DNA of 64,000 bases from CAVSDF01 sp963726715 (GTDB lineage Bacteria; Bacteroidota; Rhodothermia; Rhodothermales; BA12), in NCBI GenBank assembly GCA_963726715.1, contig CAVSDF010000005.1, forward strand, positions 547,121 through 611,120, in the 5' to 3' direction. Under the pieces are notes generated by a model. It was not told the origin of the DNA. It made no database searches and saw only the letters and a program-made list of their open reading frames with translations. Both the position numbers and the translations under genes were made by a program. Shown here in pieces: positions 1-10,734 of the stretch (position 1 is its first letter; every line of letters begins with the position of its first letter).

Positions 1-269
1 CCGCCGCGCGGCGTCGAGCCGGTGGTGCCGTCGAAGGTCACGTAGCCCGTGCCGTCGGCGCCGACGCCGATGCTCTCGATGCTCTGCGTCGAACCGACGT
101 TGCGAAGCTCGGCGATGCGCGGCCCGATCGGCAGGGGCAGGCGGGCGATGAGGTCGCCGCTCGCGCCAGCGGGGTTCTGGGTGACGAAGAGGCTCGGCTG
201 CGCCACGACGGGCGCGGCGGCGAGCAAGAGGGTGAGACCGGCAAGCGGTCGCGCGTGACGAAGCGTCAT
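1..269 (-). CDS. Secreted protein, N-terminal fragment (runs off the window)
   Basis: An open frame starts at ATG 269 and runs on the minus strand to the first base without a stop, so only about 89 N-terminal residues are visible. It begins MTLRHARPLAGLTLLLAAAP and then VVAQ, a typical Sec signal peptide with cleavage expected after VVAQ. The mature part (PSLFVTQNPAGASGDLIARL...) has no cysteines or recognisable motif in the visible part. It is probably periplasmic or surface-exposed. I do not recognise the family. The rest of the gene lies beyond the left edge. Confidence 0.7.
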   Translation of the reverse strand, partial: MTLRHARPLAGLTLLLAAAPVVAQPSLFVTQNPAGASGDLIARLPLPIGPRIAELRNVGSTQSIESIGVGADGTGYVTFDGTTGSTPRG

Positions 270-511
270 GGTGTGCGTCGGGGGAAGAGGGGTGACGAGG
301 TGTGACGAGGAACTGCGTCAATTCTACTCCGCTGGAATGTTCACCCTTTGCTCACCTCGTGGTCAACGTGTCATCGTTACCGATGCCTCACGCTTGTACC
401 TGTACGATTTCCGACGCGTCGGTTCGGGTGACGCACCCGGGGATAAGGGGGCCCGGGCGATACGTCTCCGCGCCCCCAGATCGTGACCGCACGCCGATCG
501 CCCATGCACAT

Positions 512-545
512 GCGCCCCCGGCACCACGAAGGGCACCGGGGGCGC
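512..545 (-). terminator. Hairpin downstream of clpC
   Basis: The arms GCGCCCCCGG (512-521) and CCGGGGGCGC (536-545) are perfectly complementary around a 14-nt loop, 22 nt past the clpC stop. There is no clear U-tract, so termination is inferred from position and stem strength. The rest of 270-567 holds no gene that I can support. Confidence 0.55.
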
Positions 546-567
546 GGACATCGGCAGCAGACGCGCG

Positions 568-3193
<2,626 letters not shown>

Positions 3194-3371
3194 CAGGGGA
3201 GAGTGGGGAGTAGTCGGACGGCACGGGCGCCCCGGAAGGAGCGGCGGGTGCCGGAGGAGGATGTCGGGCGGAGATGCAAACGCCCTGCCACGGAGCCGCC
3301 GAGGGGCTGGCGCTGACAGGGCGACGGGGCGGAGGTGACAGCGCGTCAGGTCCGCGTGCGTGGCCGATTCG

Positions 3372-3770
3372 TCAGGCGGCAAACGACGATCCGCAGCCGC
3401 ACGTGGAGGTCGCCTGCGGGTTGTCGAAGGTGAAGCCGCGGGCGTTGAGGCCGTCGTGGTAATCGACGGTCGTGCCCATGAGGTAGAGGCCCTGCCGCTT
3501 GTCGACGAAGACGGTCACGCCATCGACGACGAACGAGGCGTCGTGTTCGCGCATCTTGTCGAAGCCGAGCAGGTAGCTCATCCCCGAGCATCCGCCGCCG
3601 CGCACGCCGACGCGCAGGGCGTAGCCCTCGGGGATGTCCTTCTCGGTCATGATCTTGCGCACCGCGTCGGCGGCGCGGCCGGTCAGGCGGATCGGGGCGG
3701 GGGGCCCGGCGGGCGCGGGCATCGTCGCGGCGGGTGCCGGAGCGGGCGGGGCAAGGGTGGCGGTATCCAT
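3372..3770 (-). CDS. Iron-sulfur cluster assembly protein, HesB/IscA/ErpA family
   Basis: 132-residue A-type Fe-S carrier. The three family cysteines are present: GGGCSGMSY in the middle and the C-terminal CGCG motif (STCGCGSSF). The core runs from about residue 28 (PIRLTGRAADAVRKIM) to the end. A Pro/Ala-rich stretch of about 25 residues precedes it, which is longer than in E. coli IscA. ATG 3770 is the nearest start to the core; nothing upstream in frame looks conserved. It lies between clpC and mutY on the same strand with gaps of about 180 nt on each side, so it is probably a separate transcript. Its partners (IscS/SufS and scaffold) are not adjacent. An Nfu_N protein lies 11 kb away. Confidence 0.92.
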   Translation of the reverse strand: MDTATLAPPAPAPAATMPAPAGPPAPIRLTGRAADAVRKIMTEKDIPEGYALRVGVRGGGCSGMSYLLGFDKMREHDASFVVDGVTVFVDKRQGLYLMGTTVDYHDGLNARGFTFDNPQATSTCGCGSSFAA

Positions 3771-3842
3771 CGCGGTCTCTCGGGAAAGGCAGGTCGGGCG
3801 TCGGGTCGTCGTCCGTGACAATGACGCGCCCTCGGGCGGAAA

Positions 3843-3876
3843 CGCCCCGGCAGGCCCGAATCGGGCGTCCGGGGCG
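3843..3876 (-). terminator. Hairpin downstream of mutY
   Basis: CGCCCCGG (3843-3850) pairs with CCGGGGCG (3869-3876), and the interior GCCCG/CGGGC extends the stem to an AAT loop. It lies 67 nt after the mutY stop and upstream of the IscA-like gene. Function is inferred from position. Confidence 0.5.
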
Positions 3877-3942
3877 CAGGATTTCCGAACGAGACCGCAC
3901 AGGCCATGTTTCGGACGCGGTTCGCGGCGACGGCGCCTCCGC

Positions 3943-5061
3943 TCACCCGAACAGCGTCGGCGCGGCGCGGGCGGCGGCGACGGCCTCGAAGACCTTGTGC
4001 GTGGCGCGCGGGATGGCGAGCGTGGCGAGATCATCGTCCGAGGCCCACCGCAGCGCGAGCGTCGAGGCGGCGACGCCTGACGCGATGCGGCACTCGAAGG
4101 CGCGCAGTGTGACCCGCAGGTGGGAGTACGCGTGCCCGACGACCGCCACGCACGCCCCGACCGACGCCTCGACGCCCAGTTCCTCGCGGACCTCGCGGGC
4201 GCACGCCGCCGCCGCCGTCTCGCCGGGTTCGATCTTGCCGCCGGGAAGCTCCCACAGCCCGCCGAGCATCGCCGACTCGGGCCGCTGCTGCATGAGCACG
4301 CGCCCGGCATCGTCGCGCAGGAGGGCTACGGCAACCTCCACGTGCGGCACCGGTGCCTTCGCCGCGACGACCGGGTACGCCTCCGGACGCCCCTCGGCGC
4401 GCGCCGCGCAGACGGATTCGAGCGGGCACACCGGGCACGACGGCGCGCGGGGCGTGCAAACCGTCGCGCCGAGTTCCATGATGCCCTGGTTGAAGTCGCC
4501 CGGCGCCTCGACCGGCAGCAGGGCGTCGGCGAGGGCTTGAAGCCGTTTTTGCACGCGCGGCTGCTTCGCCACCTCGGTCACGGCGAAGACGCGGGCGAGC
4601 ACGCGCGTCACGTTGCCGTCGAGGACGGCGTGCGGGCGGTCGTGGGCGATCGAGAGGACGGCGGCGGCGGTGTACGGCCCGACGCCGGGGAGCGCGCGGA
4701 AGGCATCGTAGGTGTCGGGGACGACTCCGCCGTGGTCGCGGGCGACGGTCTCGGCGGCGCGTTTGAGGTTGCGGGCGCGGGCGTAGTAGCCGAGGCCCTC
4801 CCAGAGCTTGAGCACATCGTCGAGCGGCGCGTCGGCGAGGGCGGTGGCGGTCGGGAAAGCGGCCATGAAGCGCCGGAAATAGCCATCGGCGGTCTCGACG
4901 CGTGTCTGCTGCAGCATCGTCTCGGAGACCCAGATGGCGTACGGATCGCGCGTGTCGCGCCACGGCATTGCCCGGTGTCCGGCCCGAAACCATGCGACGA
5001 GGCGCGTGCGGAAGGCGTCGAGGGTGGCGTCCGGGAGCGCGGCGGGGTCGGGGAGCGGCAT
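3943..5061 (-). CDS. mutY: A/G-specific adenine DNA glycosylase MutY
   Basis: Removes adenine mispaired with 8-oxoguanine in base-excision repair. The glycosylase domain (about residues 15-225) has MPWRDTRDPYAIWVSE, LQQTRVETADGYFRRF, the helix-hairpin-helix LPGVGPYTAAAV followed by the catalytic Asp (AVLDGNVTRVLAR), and the 4Fe-4S ligands C-x6-C-x2-C-x5-C (CTPRAPSCPVCPLESVC). The C-terminal MutT-like domain that recognises 8-oxoG carries a Nudix-type motif (GGKIEPGET...REVREELGV). At 372 residues it is close to E. coli MutY (350). ATG 5061 (MPLPDPAALPD) is chosen; ATG 5085 would add eight residues. Both lack a Shine-Dalgarno sequence. It is divergent from the Omp85-like gene. The reading frame is intact. 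Confidence 0.95.
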   Translation of the reverse strand: MPLPDPAALPDATLDAFRTRLVAWFRAGHRAMPWRDTRDPYAIWVSETMLQQTRVETADGYFRRFMAAFPTATALADAPLDDVLKLWEGLGYYARARNLKRAAETVARDHGGVVPDTYDAFRALPGVGPYTAAAVLSIAHDRPHAVLDGNVTRVLARVFAVTEVAKQPRVQKRLQALADALLPVEAPGDFNQGIMELGATVCTPRAPSCPVCPLESVCAARAEGRPEAYPVVAAKAPVPHVEVAVALLRDDAGRVLMQQRPESAMLGGLWELPGGKIEPGETAAAACAREVREELGVEASVGACVAVVGHAYSHLRVTLRAFECRIASGVAASTLALRWASDDDLATLAIPRATHKVFEAVAAARAAPTLFG

Positions 5062-5195
5062 GGGGCTGGGGATGGCCGGGGGCATCGCGCGGGGTGGGGC
5101 GTGCGTTCCCGCATCCCCCGCATCCAGCGGGCCGCCGCGGGGGATCGGCACTTCCCCCCACCCCCCGCGCGTTGCCCCCTCACACGCCCCGCCCG

Positions 5196-7020
5196 ATGTC
5201 CCGCCACTGCCTCCTGCTCGTTCTCGCCGCCGCTGCCGCGCCGCAGGCCCGCGCGCAGGACGCGCCGCCGCCGCGAGACACGCTCGCCGCCGCGCCCGTG
5301 TGGGCGCTCGTGGCAGATGGGGCCGCCACCGACTGGGCACCGCGGCCCGCCTGGACCGCCGACAGCGTCGCCGCCGCCTCCCGCGACGCGCTCGCGTGGC
5401 TGCGCCGCCGGGGCCATGCCGACGCGCGCCTCGACTCCGCCGTCGTGGTCTCTGGCGTCACCGGCGCGCGTGCGCGTCTCTTCGCCTCGACCGGCGCGCG
5501 GCGGCGCCTCGCCGAGGTGCGCATCGACGGCGCCTCGCCCGAGCGCCTGCCGACCTTGCGCCGCGCCGTCGGGATCGACGCGGGTGATGTCTTCACCGAT
5601 GCTGCCGCGAGCGCCGCCGCCGGGCGCTTGCTGGCTGTCTACGCCGACGCGGGCAACCCGCTCGCCTCGGTCGCCATCGACATCGAGGGCGGGGGCGCGC
5701 GGCTCGTGTTTCGCGTCGACGAGGGCGCGGCGGTCGTGCTCGACAGCGTGGCGGTGGTCGGGGGGCGAGACGCAGGCGGCGTTCGTGGCGCGCGTGATGG
5801 GCGTCGAGATCGGGCGACCGCTGCGCGGATTCCGGGCCGAGCGGATGGCGGCGCGGCTGCGCGCCACCGGGTACTTCCGCCGCGTCGGACGCGTCGCCCT
5901 CGTGCGCGACAGCGTGGGCGCGCTCGTGGCGGTGCTGCCGGTCGAGGAGGTGCCGCCGGGGGCCTTCGACCTCGTGCTCGGCCTGCTGCCGCGCCACCCA
6001 GCCGGGGCAGAAGGCGCAGCTCGCGGCACGGGCAGCCTCACGCTGCGCAACCTCGCCGGGCCGGCTACGACCTCGCCGTGCGGCTCGACCGCCTGCCCGG
6101 GCACGTCGCCAACGCCAGCGCCCGCGCCGCCTCGCCGTACCTGCTGGGCCTGCCGCTGCGGCGTAGAAGCGCGCTTCGACGGCCTGCCAGCAGGATTCGA
6201 CGCTCGCCCAGCCAGCGCTACCGCGCCGAGGGCGGCGTCTTCTCGGGGCGCGGTCGGCGGGCGCGGGCATCGAGATCGTGGCCCTCGTGACGCTCGACCG
6301 GACGCGTCCGGGCCTCGCCGGGTCGCGCTGCGCGGATCGGGCGCCGGATCGTGCGGGCGCGGCCCAGCGCATCGCCCGCACCGAGCGCGCTCTACACCGG
6401 CGCGGGCCTGCGCTACACCCCACCGACGTGCCCGAGAACCCGCGCCGCGGCCTCTCGCCGACGTCATCGCCGAGGTCGGGCGCGCACCGGCCTCAGCCGC
6501 CTCGAAGCCGCGCCGGGCACGGCCTTTCCCGGCTCTGGGGTGCCCACCCCGTCGGACACGCTCCGCCGCGTGGCCTCCACCGTCCAGCAGCAGCGGCTCA
6601 CCGCCCACGTGCGCGCCTTCGTCCCCTGCTTCGCCGGCAGGTGCTCGTGGTGGGCGGCGACGCGTGGGTGCTGCGCGCCGACGGCTTCGACGAGGCCGAC
6701 CTGTTCCGCATCGGCGGCGCGACGAGCCTGCGCGGCTACGACGAGGAGCAGTTCCGCGCCCGCACCGCCGCCCGCGCCGTCGCCGAAGTCCGCTACCAGG
6801 TCGACGCCGATCTCCTACGCCTTCCTCTTCGCCGACGCCGGCTACGTAGACCAGCCCGCGCTCGGCGGACGCGTCGCGGTGTCGCGGCTTCCGCCCCGGC
6901 TACGGCCTCGGCGTGCAACTCGACACGCCCGCGGGCCTCGTGCTCGCCACCTACGCCGCCAGCCCCGAGACCGGCTTCGGCGCCGGACGCATCCACATCG
7001 GCGTCCGGTTCGGGTTGTAG
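5196..7020 (+). CDS. Omp85/BamA-TamA-like outer membrane protein, several frameshifts
   Basis: ATG 5196 opens MSRHCLLLVLAAAAAPQARA, a signal peptide. Next come POTRA-like stretches (ALAWLRRRGHADARLDSAVV, RLAEVRIDGASPERLPTLRR, MGVEIGRPLRGFRAERMAAR). The C-terminal part has barrel features, including FRIGGATSLRGYDEEQFRAR, which fits the conserved RGY loop of Omp85 proteins, then FLFADAGYVDQP and a final strand ending RIHIGVRFGL with terminal Leu. The product would be a periplasmic-POTRA plus barrel protein inserting or exporting envelope proteins. The frame changes near 5765, near 6050, between 6240 and 6640, near 6820 and near 6890, so an exact protein cannot be given. At about 600 residues it is closer to TamA than to BamA. 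The stop is TAG 7018-7020. Confidence 0.7.
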
Positions 7021-7027
7021 ACGGGCG

Positions 7028-7035
7028 TAGCTTGG
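7028..7035 (+). promoter_or_regulatory. TAnnTTnG -7 element upstream of gdx
   Basis: TAGCTTGG fits the Bacteroidota-type -7 box and lies 32 nt before the gdx start. No clear -33 element is visible. Confidence 0.45.
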
Positions 7036-7067
7036 CGCCGTCTCCCCCCACCCGATCCGCGTTTCCG

Positions 7068-7398
7068 ATGGCCTGGTTCGCCCTTCTCGTCGCCGGACTG
7101 CTCGAAGTCGTCTGGGCGATCGGCCTCAAGCAGACCGACGGCTTCTCGCGCCTCGGCCCGAGCGTGGTGACGCTCGCGGCGATGGCGGCGAGCTTCGGAC
7201 TCCTCGCCTACGCGCTCAAGACGCTGCCAGTCGGGCACCGCGTACGCCATCTGGACCGGCATCGGCGCGCTCGGCACGGCGATTCTCGGGATGGCGATCT
7301 ACGGCGAGCCGCGGACGGTCGGGCGCCTCGTCTGCCTCGGCCTCATCGTGGCGGGCATCACGGGCCTCAAGATCCTCACGCCCGATCCGGCTGCGTGA
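7068..7398 (+). CDS. gdx: SMR-family guanidinium exporter Gdx/SugE (one frameshift)
   Basis: Small four-helix inner-membrane antiporter. The N-terminus MAWFALLVAGLLEVVWAIGL matches the Gdx (SugE) subclass of the small multidrug resistance family, with the proton/substrate glutamate in GLLEVVWAIGLK. After a one-base shift in the GGG run near 7229 the protein continues GTAYAIWTGIGALGTAILGM, then a fourth helix GRLVCLGLIVAGITGLKIL, ending at TGA 7396-7398. The total of about 109 residues is family length. The shift is in a homopolymer, so sequencing error is likely. I see no guanidine riboswitch in the short leader after the TAGCTTGG box. Confidence 0.88.
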
Positions 7399-7426
7399 CG
7401 GGGAGTGGAGGATGCCGGACCGCTGT

Positions 7427-7447
7427 AGACGCATCGGCGATGCGTCT
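7427..7447. repeat. Dispersed palindrome, copy 1
   Basis: AGACGCATC-ggc-GATGCGTCT is a perfect 9-bp-arm palindrome. The same element with the same flank (GTAGA...CTGCCA) occurs in opposite orientation at 41629-41649. Confidence 0.75.
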
Positions 7448-7513
7448 CTGCCATCCGGCGCGGTCCTCCGTCGCGGCGCGCCCGCCCGGCGACCCATGGG
7501 CAGGCGTCCGGCG

Positions 7514-7521
7514 TAGCTTCC
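7514..7521 (+). promoter_or_regulatory. TAnnTTnG -7 element upstream of rsmE
   Basis: TAGCTTCC lies 27 nt before the rsmE GTG start. It matches TAnnTTn followed by C instead of G. Confidence 0.4.
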
Positions 7522-7548
7522 GCCCTCTGCACCGCCGCCGCGATTCCC

Positions 7549-8292
7549 GTGACCACCGTCTTCCACGCGCCCCCGACCGCCTTCACGACGCCGCCCGATG
7601 GCGCGCCGGGCGAGATCGGCATCGGCTCGCACGTCGTCCTGCCCGACACCGAAGCGCGCCACGCGACGCGCGTGCTGCGGCTGCGCGAGGGCGCGGAGAT
7701 CGTGGTCGTCGATGGCGCCGGGGGATGGCACCGGGTGCGGCTCGTCCACACCGAAATCGGACGTGCGATCGGCGACGTGGTGGCGAGCGAGCGTCCTCCG
7801 CCGCCGGCGCCGCTGCGCCTCGCCCTCGCCGTTCTCAAATCCGACGAGCGCTTCGAGACGGCCATCGAGAAGGCGACCGAACTGGGCGTGACCGACATCG
7901 TGCCGGTGATTTCGTCGCGCGTCGAGGCGGGCGCGCGGTTTCGGGGCGAGCGCGCTCGCGCCGTCCTCGTCGCCGCGATGAAGCAGAGCCTTCGCGCCCA
8001 CCTGCCGCACCTGCACGCGCCCGCGCCCCTCGCCACCGTCGTCGGGCCGCGCGCGGTCGTCCTCCACGAAGGCGCGCCGCTCGCCGACACGCTCGCGCGG
8101 ATGCTCGCCGCGCCGGTCTCCGACGATGCCGCGCCGCTGACGCTCGTCGTGGGGCCGGAGGGCGGGTTCACCGATGCCGAACTCGCCGCCGCCGTCGCCG
8201 CCGGGGCATCGGTCGCCTCGCTCGGGGCCGCGCGGTTGCGGGCGGAAACCGCCGCCATCGTTGCCGTTGCGCTCGCCACGGTGCGCGGGTGA
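7549..8292 (+). CDS. rsmE: 16S rRNA (uracil-1498-N3) methyltransferase RsmE
   Basis: SPOUT-class methyltransferase that methylates U1498 of 16S rRNA. The 247 residues match family length. The N-terminal PUA-like part has HATRVLRLREGAEIVVVDG. The SPOUT knot has KSDERFETAIEKATELGVTD, the family motif VISSRVEAG, then the SAM-binding loops VVGPEGGFTDAEL and LGAARLRAETA. The start is GTG 7549 (MTTVFHAPP), the first start in frame before the conserved domain, 27 nt after a likely -7 box. It reads in one frame. Operon membership with the downstream cupin is unlikely because a hairpin repeat separates them. Confidence 0.95.
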   Translation: MTTVFHAPPTAFTTPPDGAPGEIGIGSHVVLPDTEARHATRVLRLREGAEIVVVDGAGGWHRVRLVHTEIGRAIGDVVASERPPPPAPLRLALAVLKSDERFETAIEKATELGVTDIVPVISSRVEAGARFRGERARAVLVAAMKQSLRAHLPHLHAPAPLATVVGPRAVVLHEGAPLADTLARMLAAPVSDDAAPLTLVVGPEGGFTDAELAAAVAAGASVASLGAARLRAETAAIVAVALATVRG

Positions 8293-8313
8293 CGGGCGGT
8301 GGGGGGCGGGGAA

Positions 8314-8340
8314 GGGCGGGTTTGGAACCCGCCCCTACGG
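8314..8340. repeat. Hairpin of the GTAGGGGCGGGT family, after rsmE
   Basis: GGGCGGGTTT pairs with AACCCGCCC around GG, followed by CTACGG. It is a member of the dispersed family also seen near 29258, 40322, 55738 and 58877. It may terminate rsmE transcription. Confidence 0.65.
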
Positions 8341-8376
8341 ATGGCCTGTTTTCTTTTGTTCGATTGTCTCGCTTCT

Positions 8377-8796
8377 ATGTCTGTGCTTGCTGCTTCCGCG
8401 CTCGCCGCGCCTGCCGATCCCATCCGCGTCGTCAACCTCGCGGAGGCATTCGGGCGGTTTTCCGACACGTGGTCGCCGAAGATCGTCGGCGAGCTGAACG
8501 GGCAGCAGGTCAAGCTCGCGCGGATCGAGGGCGCGTTCATCTGGCACGCGCACGAGGGCGAAGACGAGCTCTTTCTGGTGATCGAGGGCGGTTTCCGGAT
8601 GGACCTGCGCGATGCCGACGGCGCCGAGCGGTCGGTGGACGTTGCCACGGGCGAGTTCGTGATCGTGCCGCGCGGCGTCGAGCACCGGCCCGTCGCCGAG
8701 CGCCCGGCGTCGATCCTGCTCTTCGAACCCGCCTCGACGCACCATACGGGGGGCGTCGACTCGCCCCGCACCGTCCACGTTCTCGACCGCCTCTGA
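8377..8796 (+). CDS. Cupin-domain protein
   Basis: About 139 residues containing one cupin barrel with the metal-binding pattern WHAHEGEDELFLVIEG (His, His, Glu) in motif 1 and VPRGVEHRPVA (His) in motif 2. Family relatives begin close to PIRVVNLAEAF. ATG 8377 (MSVLAASALAAPADPIRVVN) is chosen because it is nearest the conserved start; ATG 8341 would add a Phe/Leu-rich stretch. The N-terminus resembles a short signal sequence, but may only be an alanine-rich lead. The substrate is unknown. The stop TGA overlaps the next start (TGATG at 8794-8798), so it is translationally coupled to the Nudix gene. Confidence 0.85.
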   Translation: MSVLAASALAAPADPIRVVNLAEAFGRFSDTWSPKIVGELNGQQVKLARIEGAFIWHAHEGEDELFLVIEGGFRMDLRDADGAERSVDVATGEFVIVPRGVEHRPVAERPASILLFEPASTHHTGGVDSPRTVHVLDRL

Positions 8797-9389
8797 TGCC
8801 CGCCGATTCCGCCGCTCCGAATCCCGACGACCTCACCGAAACGACGCTCGACACGCACGAGGTCTACGATGGCGCCCTGCTACACGTCTTCCGCGACACC
8901 GTCGAGACGCCGTCGGGCGGGACGTCGGTGCGCGAGTGGATCCGGCATCCGGGCGCCGCCGCCGTCGTTCCGCTCTTCGACAATGGCGACACGCTCCTCG
9001 TCCGGCAGTTCCGCTACCCGCCGCGCCGGACGTTCCTCGAAGTGCCCGCCGGAAAGCTCGACCGCTCCGGTCTGGAGGGTGCGTGCGAAGACCCGGCCGT
9101 CGCCGCGCGCCGCGAACTCGCCGAAGAAACCGGCCTCACCGCCGAGACCCTGACGCCGCTCGGTCCGCTCTACCCGTGCATCGGCTACTCGGACGAGGTC
9201 ATCCACTTCTTTCTCGCCGAAGGCCTCACCGAAGGCAAAACCAACCTCGGCGAGGGCGAGCACGCCATCCCGGTCCGAATGCCCTTCGCCGACGCCGTCG
9301 CCCAGGCGCGCCGCGGCGAGATCGCCGACATGAAGACCGCGATGGGCCTCGTGCTCGCCGACGCCCACCTCGCGGCGCGGCGCGCGTGA
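8796..9389 (+). CDS. Nudix hydrolase, ADP-ribose pyrophosphatase-like
   Basis: 197-residue Nudix protein of the ADPRase/NudF type. It has the entry strand VREWIRHPGAAAVVPLFDNG, the segment LLVRQFRYPPRRTFLEVPAG and a full Nudix box G-x5-E-x7-REL-x-EE-x-G (ending AARRELAEETGL). Downstream CIGYSDEVIHFFLAEGL is typical of the ADP-sugar branch. A few extra residues sit between the usual PAGK and the box. It hydrolyses ADP-ribose or a related nucleotide diphosphate sugar in the cytosol; the exact substrate cannot be read from the sequence. The start overlaps the cupin stop. Confidence 0.92.
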   Translation: MPADSAAPNPDDLTETTLDTHEVYDGALLHVFRDTVETPSGGTSVREWIRHPGAAAVVPLFDNGDTLLVRQFRYPPRRTFLEVPAGKLDRSGLEGACEDPAVAARRELAEETGLTAETLTPLGPLYPCIGYSDEVIHFFLAEGLTEGKTNLGEGEHAIPVRMPFADAVAQARRGEIADMKTAMGLVLADAHLAARRA

Positions 9390-9617
9390 GTGCGGGGTGA
9401 GTCGTCCGTCGTCGTCGATGGCTGCGGTAGGGACGACGCCTTCGTGGCCCGGCGCCCGCCCGCGCCTGCCTCGCCGGGCATCGCGTCGCCACCGCCTCTG
9501 GCCCCGAGGGCGAACGCGTCGCCCGTACGCCCCCTGTGGTGTGTCCGTGGCCCACCGAACGCCGCGAATTGACGCCGAAGCGCGTCGGCGGGCGAGGACC
9601 GGTGGGGCAGGGCGGCG

Positions 9618-9625
9618 TATCTTCG
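9618..9625 (+). promoter_or_regulatory. TAnnTTnG -7 element upstream of secG
   Basis: TATCTTCG lies 61 nt before ATG 9687. The 297-nt gap from 9390 holds no gene that I can support. Confidence 0.5.
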
Positions 9626-9686
9626 GGGGCTACACCGCTTCCGAACGTCCGCGCGGCTTCGTGCCCGTCTCCTTCCTTCTCGATCC

Positions 9687-10109
9687 ATGTTCTATTTACT
9701 CGTCGTGCTCATCGCCATCCTGGCGATCCTGATCGTCGGCGTCGTGCTGCTGCAGAGCGGCAAGGGCGGCGGCCTCGCCGGCATCGCCTCGGCGGGCACC
9801 ACGCAGATCCTCGGCGCGCGGCAGGCGCCGGACGTGCTCGAAAAGGCGACGTGGGCCCTCGGCGGCGCCTTCATGCTGCTGTGCCTGCTCACCGCCTTCT
9901 TCGTCGAAGGCGACGCCCCGCGCTCGGTCGTGCAGGGCGTTCCGGCGGCCACGACCCCGGCCCCGGTCGTCCCCGGCGCTCCGACACAGGCCCCGGCGAC
10001 CACGCCCGCCAACCCGGTCCCGGCGCCCGCGAGCCCGGCCCCCGCGCCCTCGACGCCCGCGCCCGCGAGCCCGGCCCCGGCGCCTTCGACGCCCGCGCCG
10101 CAGCAGTAA
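9687..10109 (+). CDS. secG: Preprotein translocase subunit SecG
   Basis: Accessory subunit of the SecYEG channel. The first 75 residues are a normal SecG: TM1 (FYLLVVLIAILAILIVGVVL), the cytoplasmic loop LQSGKGGGLAGIASAGTTQI, the segment LEKATWALGGAFMLLCLL and TM2. The remaining 65 residues are a Pro/Ala/Thr/Ser tail with internal repeats of PAPASPAPAPST, which is unusual for SecG and probably disordered. The gene is convergent with rnpB and followed by a strong hairpin. Translation starts at ATG 9687 without a Shine-Dalgarno sequence. Confidence 0.93.
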   Translation: MFYLLVVLIAILAILIVGVVLLQSGKGGGLAGIASAGTTQILGARQAPDVLEKATWALGGAFMLLCLLTAFFVEGDAPRSVVQGVPAATTPAPVVPGAPTQAPATTPANPVPAPASPAPAPSTPAPASPAPAPSTPAPQQ

Positions 10110-10150
10110 GCACGGTCACCTCTGGCTCGTTCGGCTCGCCCGAACAGACG

Positions 10151-10184
10151 AACAGGACGCCCCCCGCCGGGGGAGCGTCCTGTT
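10151..10184. terminator. Bidirectional terminator between secG and rnpB
   Basis: AACAGGACGC (10151-10160) is complementary to GCGTCCTGTT (10175-10184), with further C/G pairs inside. It lies 41 nt after the secG stop and about 11 nt beyond the rnpB 3' end, so it can serve both convergent transcripts. Confidence 0.75.
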
Positions 10185-10194
10185 CTGGTCTGCG

Positions 10195-10649
10195 GCTCTC
10201 TCCAGCCGATACGCCGAATTCTGTCGCCCGCGAGACGCCGCAGCGGTCTCCTCGGGCGTGGCCTTCATCTATCTGGGACGACGCTTGCGCGGCGCCTCGA
10301 GCGGCCTACCCGCACGCGCGCCCGGTGGGCCACCGGGGGCGACTCCCTCGCGGGAGGCGCCGTCGTGCTGCTTGGCCTTGCACCCCGTGAGGTTTGCCTG
10401 GCCGCCTCCGTCGCCGGAGACGCCGGTGGGCTCTTACCCCACCCTTTCACCCCTCACCTGATCTCCGGCGCTCCCGAAGGGGCGACGGAGCCATCGGCGG
10501 GTCTGCTCTCTGTTGCACGTGCTGTCGCCCGCGGCGGCGGACGCCCCTGCTGTTGGCAGGGCACGGTGCCCGGTGGTGTTCGGACGTTCCTCATCCCGCC
10601 CCGACAGGCGAACCTGGCAGGCGAAACGCGAAGGCCTGGATGGAGAGGT
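10195..10649 (-). ncRNA. rnpB: RNase P RNA, bacterial type A
   Basis: Catalytic RNA that removes 5' leaders from pre-tRNAs. Read on the minus strand it shows the universal landmarks in order: GAGGAACGTCCGAAC (10592 down; compare GAGGAAAGTCCGGGC), GCAACAGAGAGCA, GGTGAAAGGGTGGGGTAAGA followed by GCCCACCGG, AAGGCCA, the stretch ending AGATAGATGAAGGCC, and ACAGAATTCGGCGTATCGGC. Outer stem P1 pairs CTCTCCA (10647-10641) with TGGAGAG (10203-10197), which sets the ends to within a few bases. The length of about 455 nt is on the long side and implies extended peripheral helices. No protein frame here is convincing. Confidence 0.93.
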
Positions 10650-10671
10650 TTTTTGAGATGGGAGGTGGTGG

Positions 10672-10711
10672 GTTGGTGAGATTGTGGAGTTCGTGAGGCG
10701 CACTCACCAAC
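10672..10711 (-). terminator. Hairpin between the DUF164 gene and rnpB
   Basis: On the minus strand GTTGGTGAG (10711-10703) can pair with CTCACCAAC (10680-10672). It lies just beyond the DUF164 stop and before the rnpB 5' end, followed within 25 nt by a run of six A on the minus strand. Termination is inferred. Confidence 0.4.
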
Positions 10712-10734
10712 TCACATTCCCACAACCCACACGC

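Noticed and set aside
7035..7067. Guanidine riboswitch in front of gdx
   Set aside because: The leader is only about 30 nt after the promoter box, too short, and lacks the conserved motifs.
10195..10649. Short protein frames across rnpB
   Set aside because: The conserved RNase P RNA landmarks explain the whole segment.
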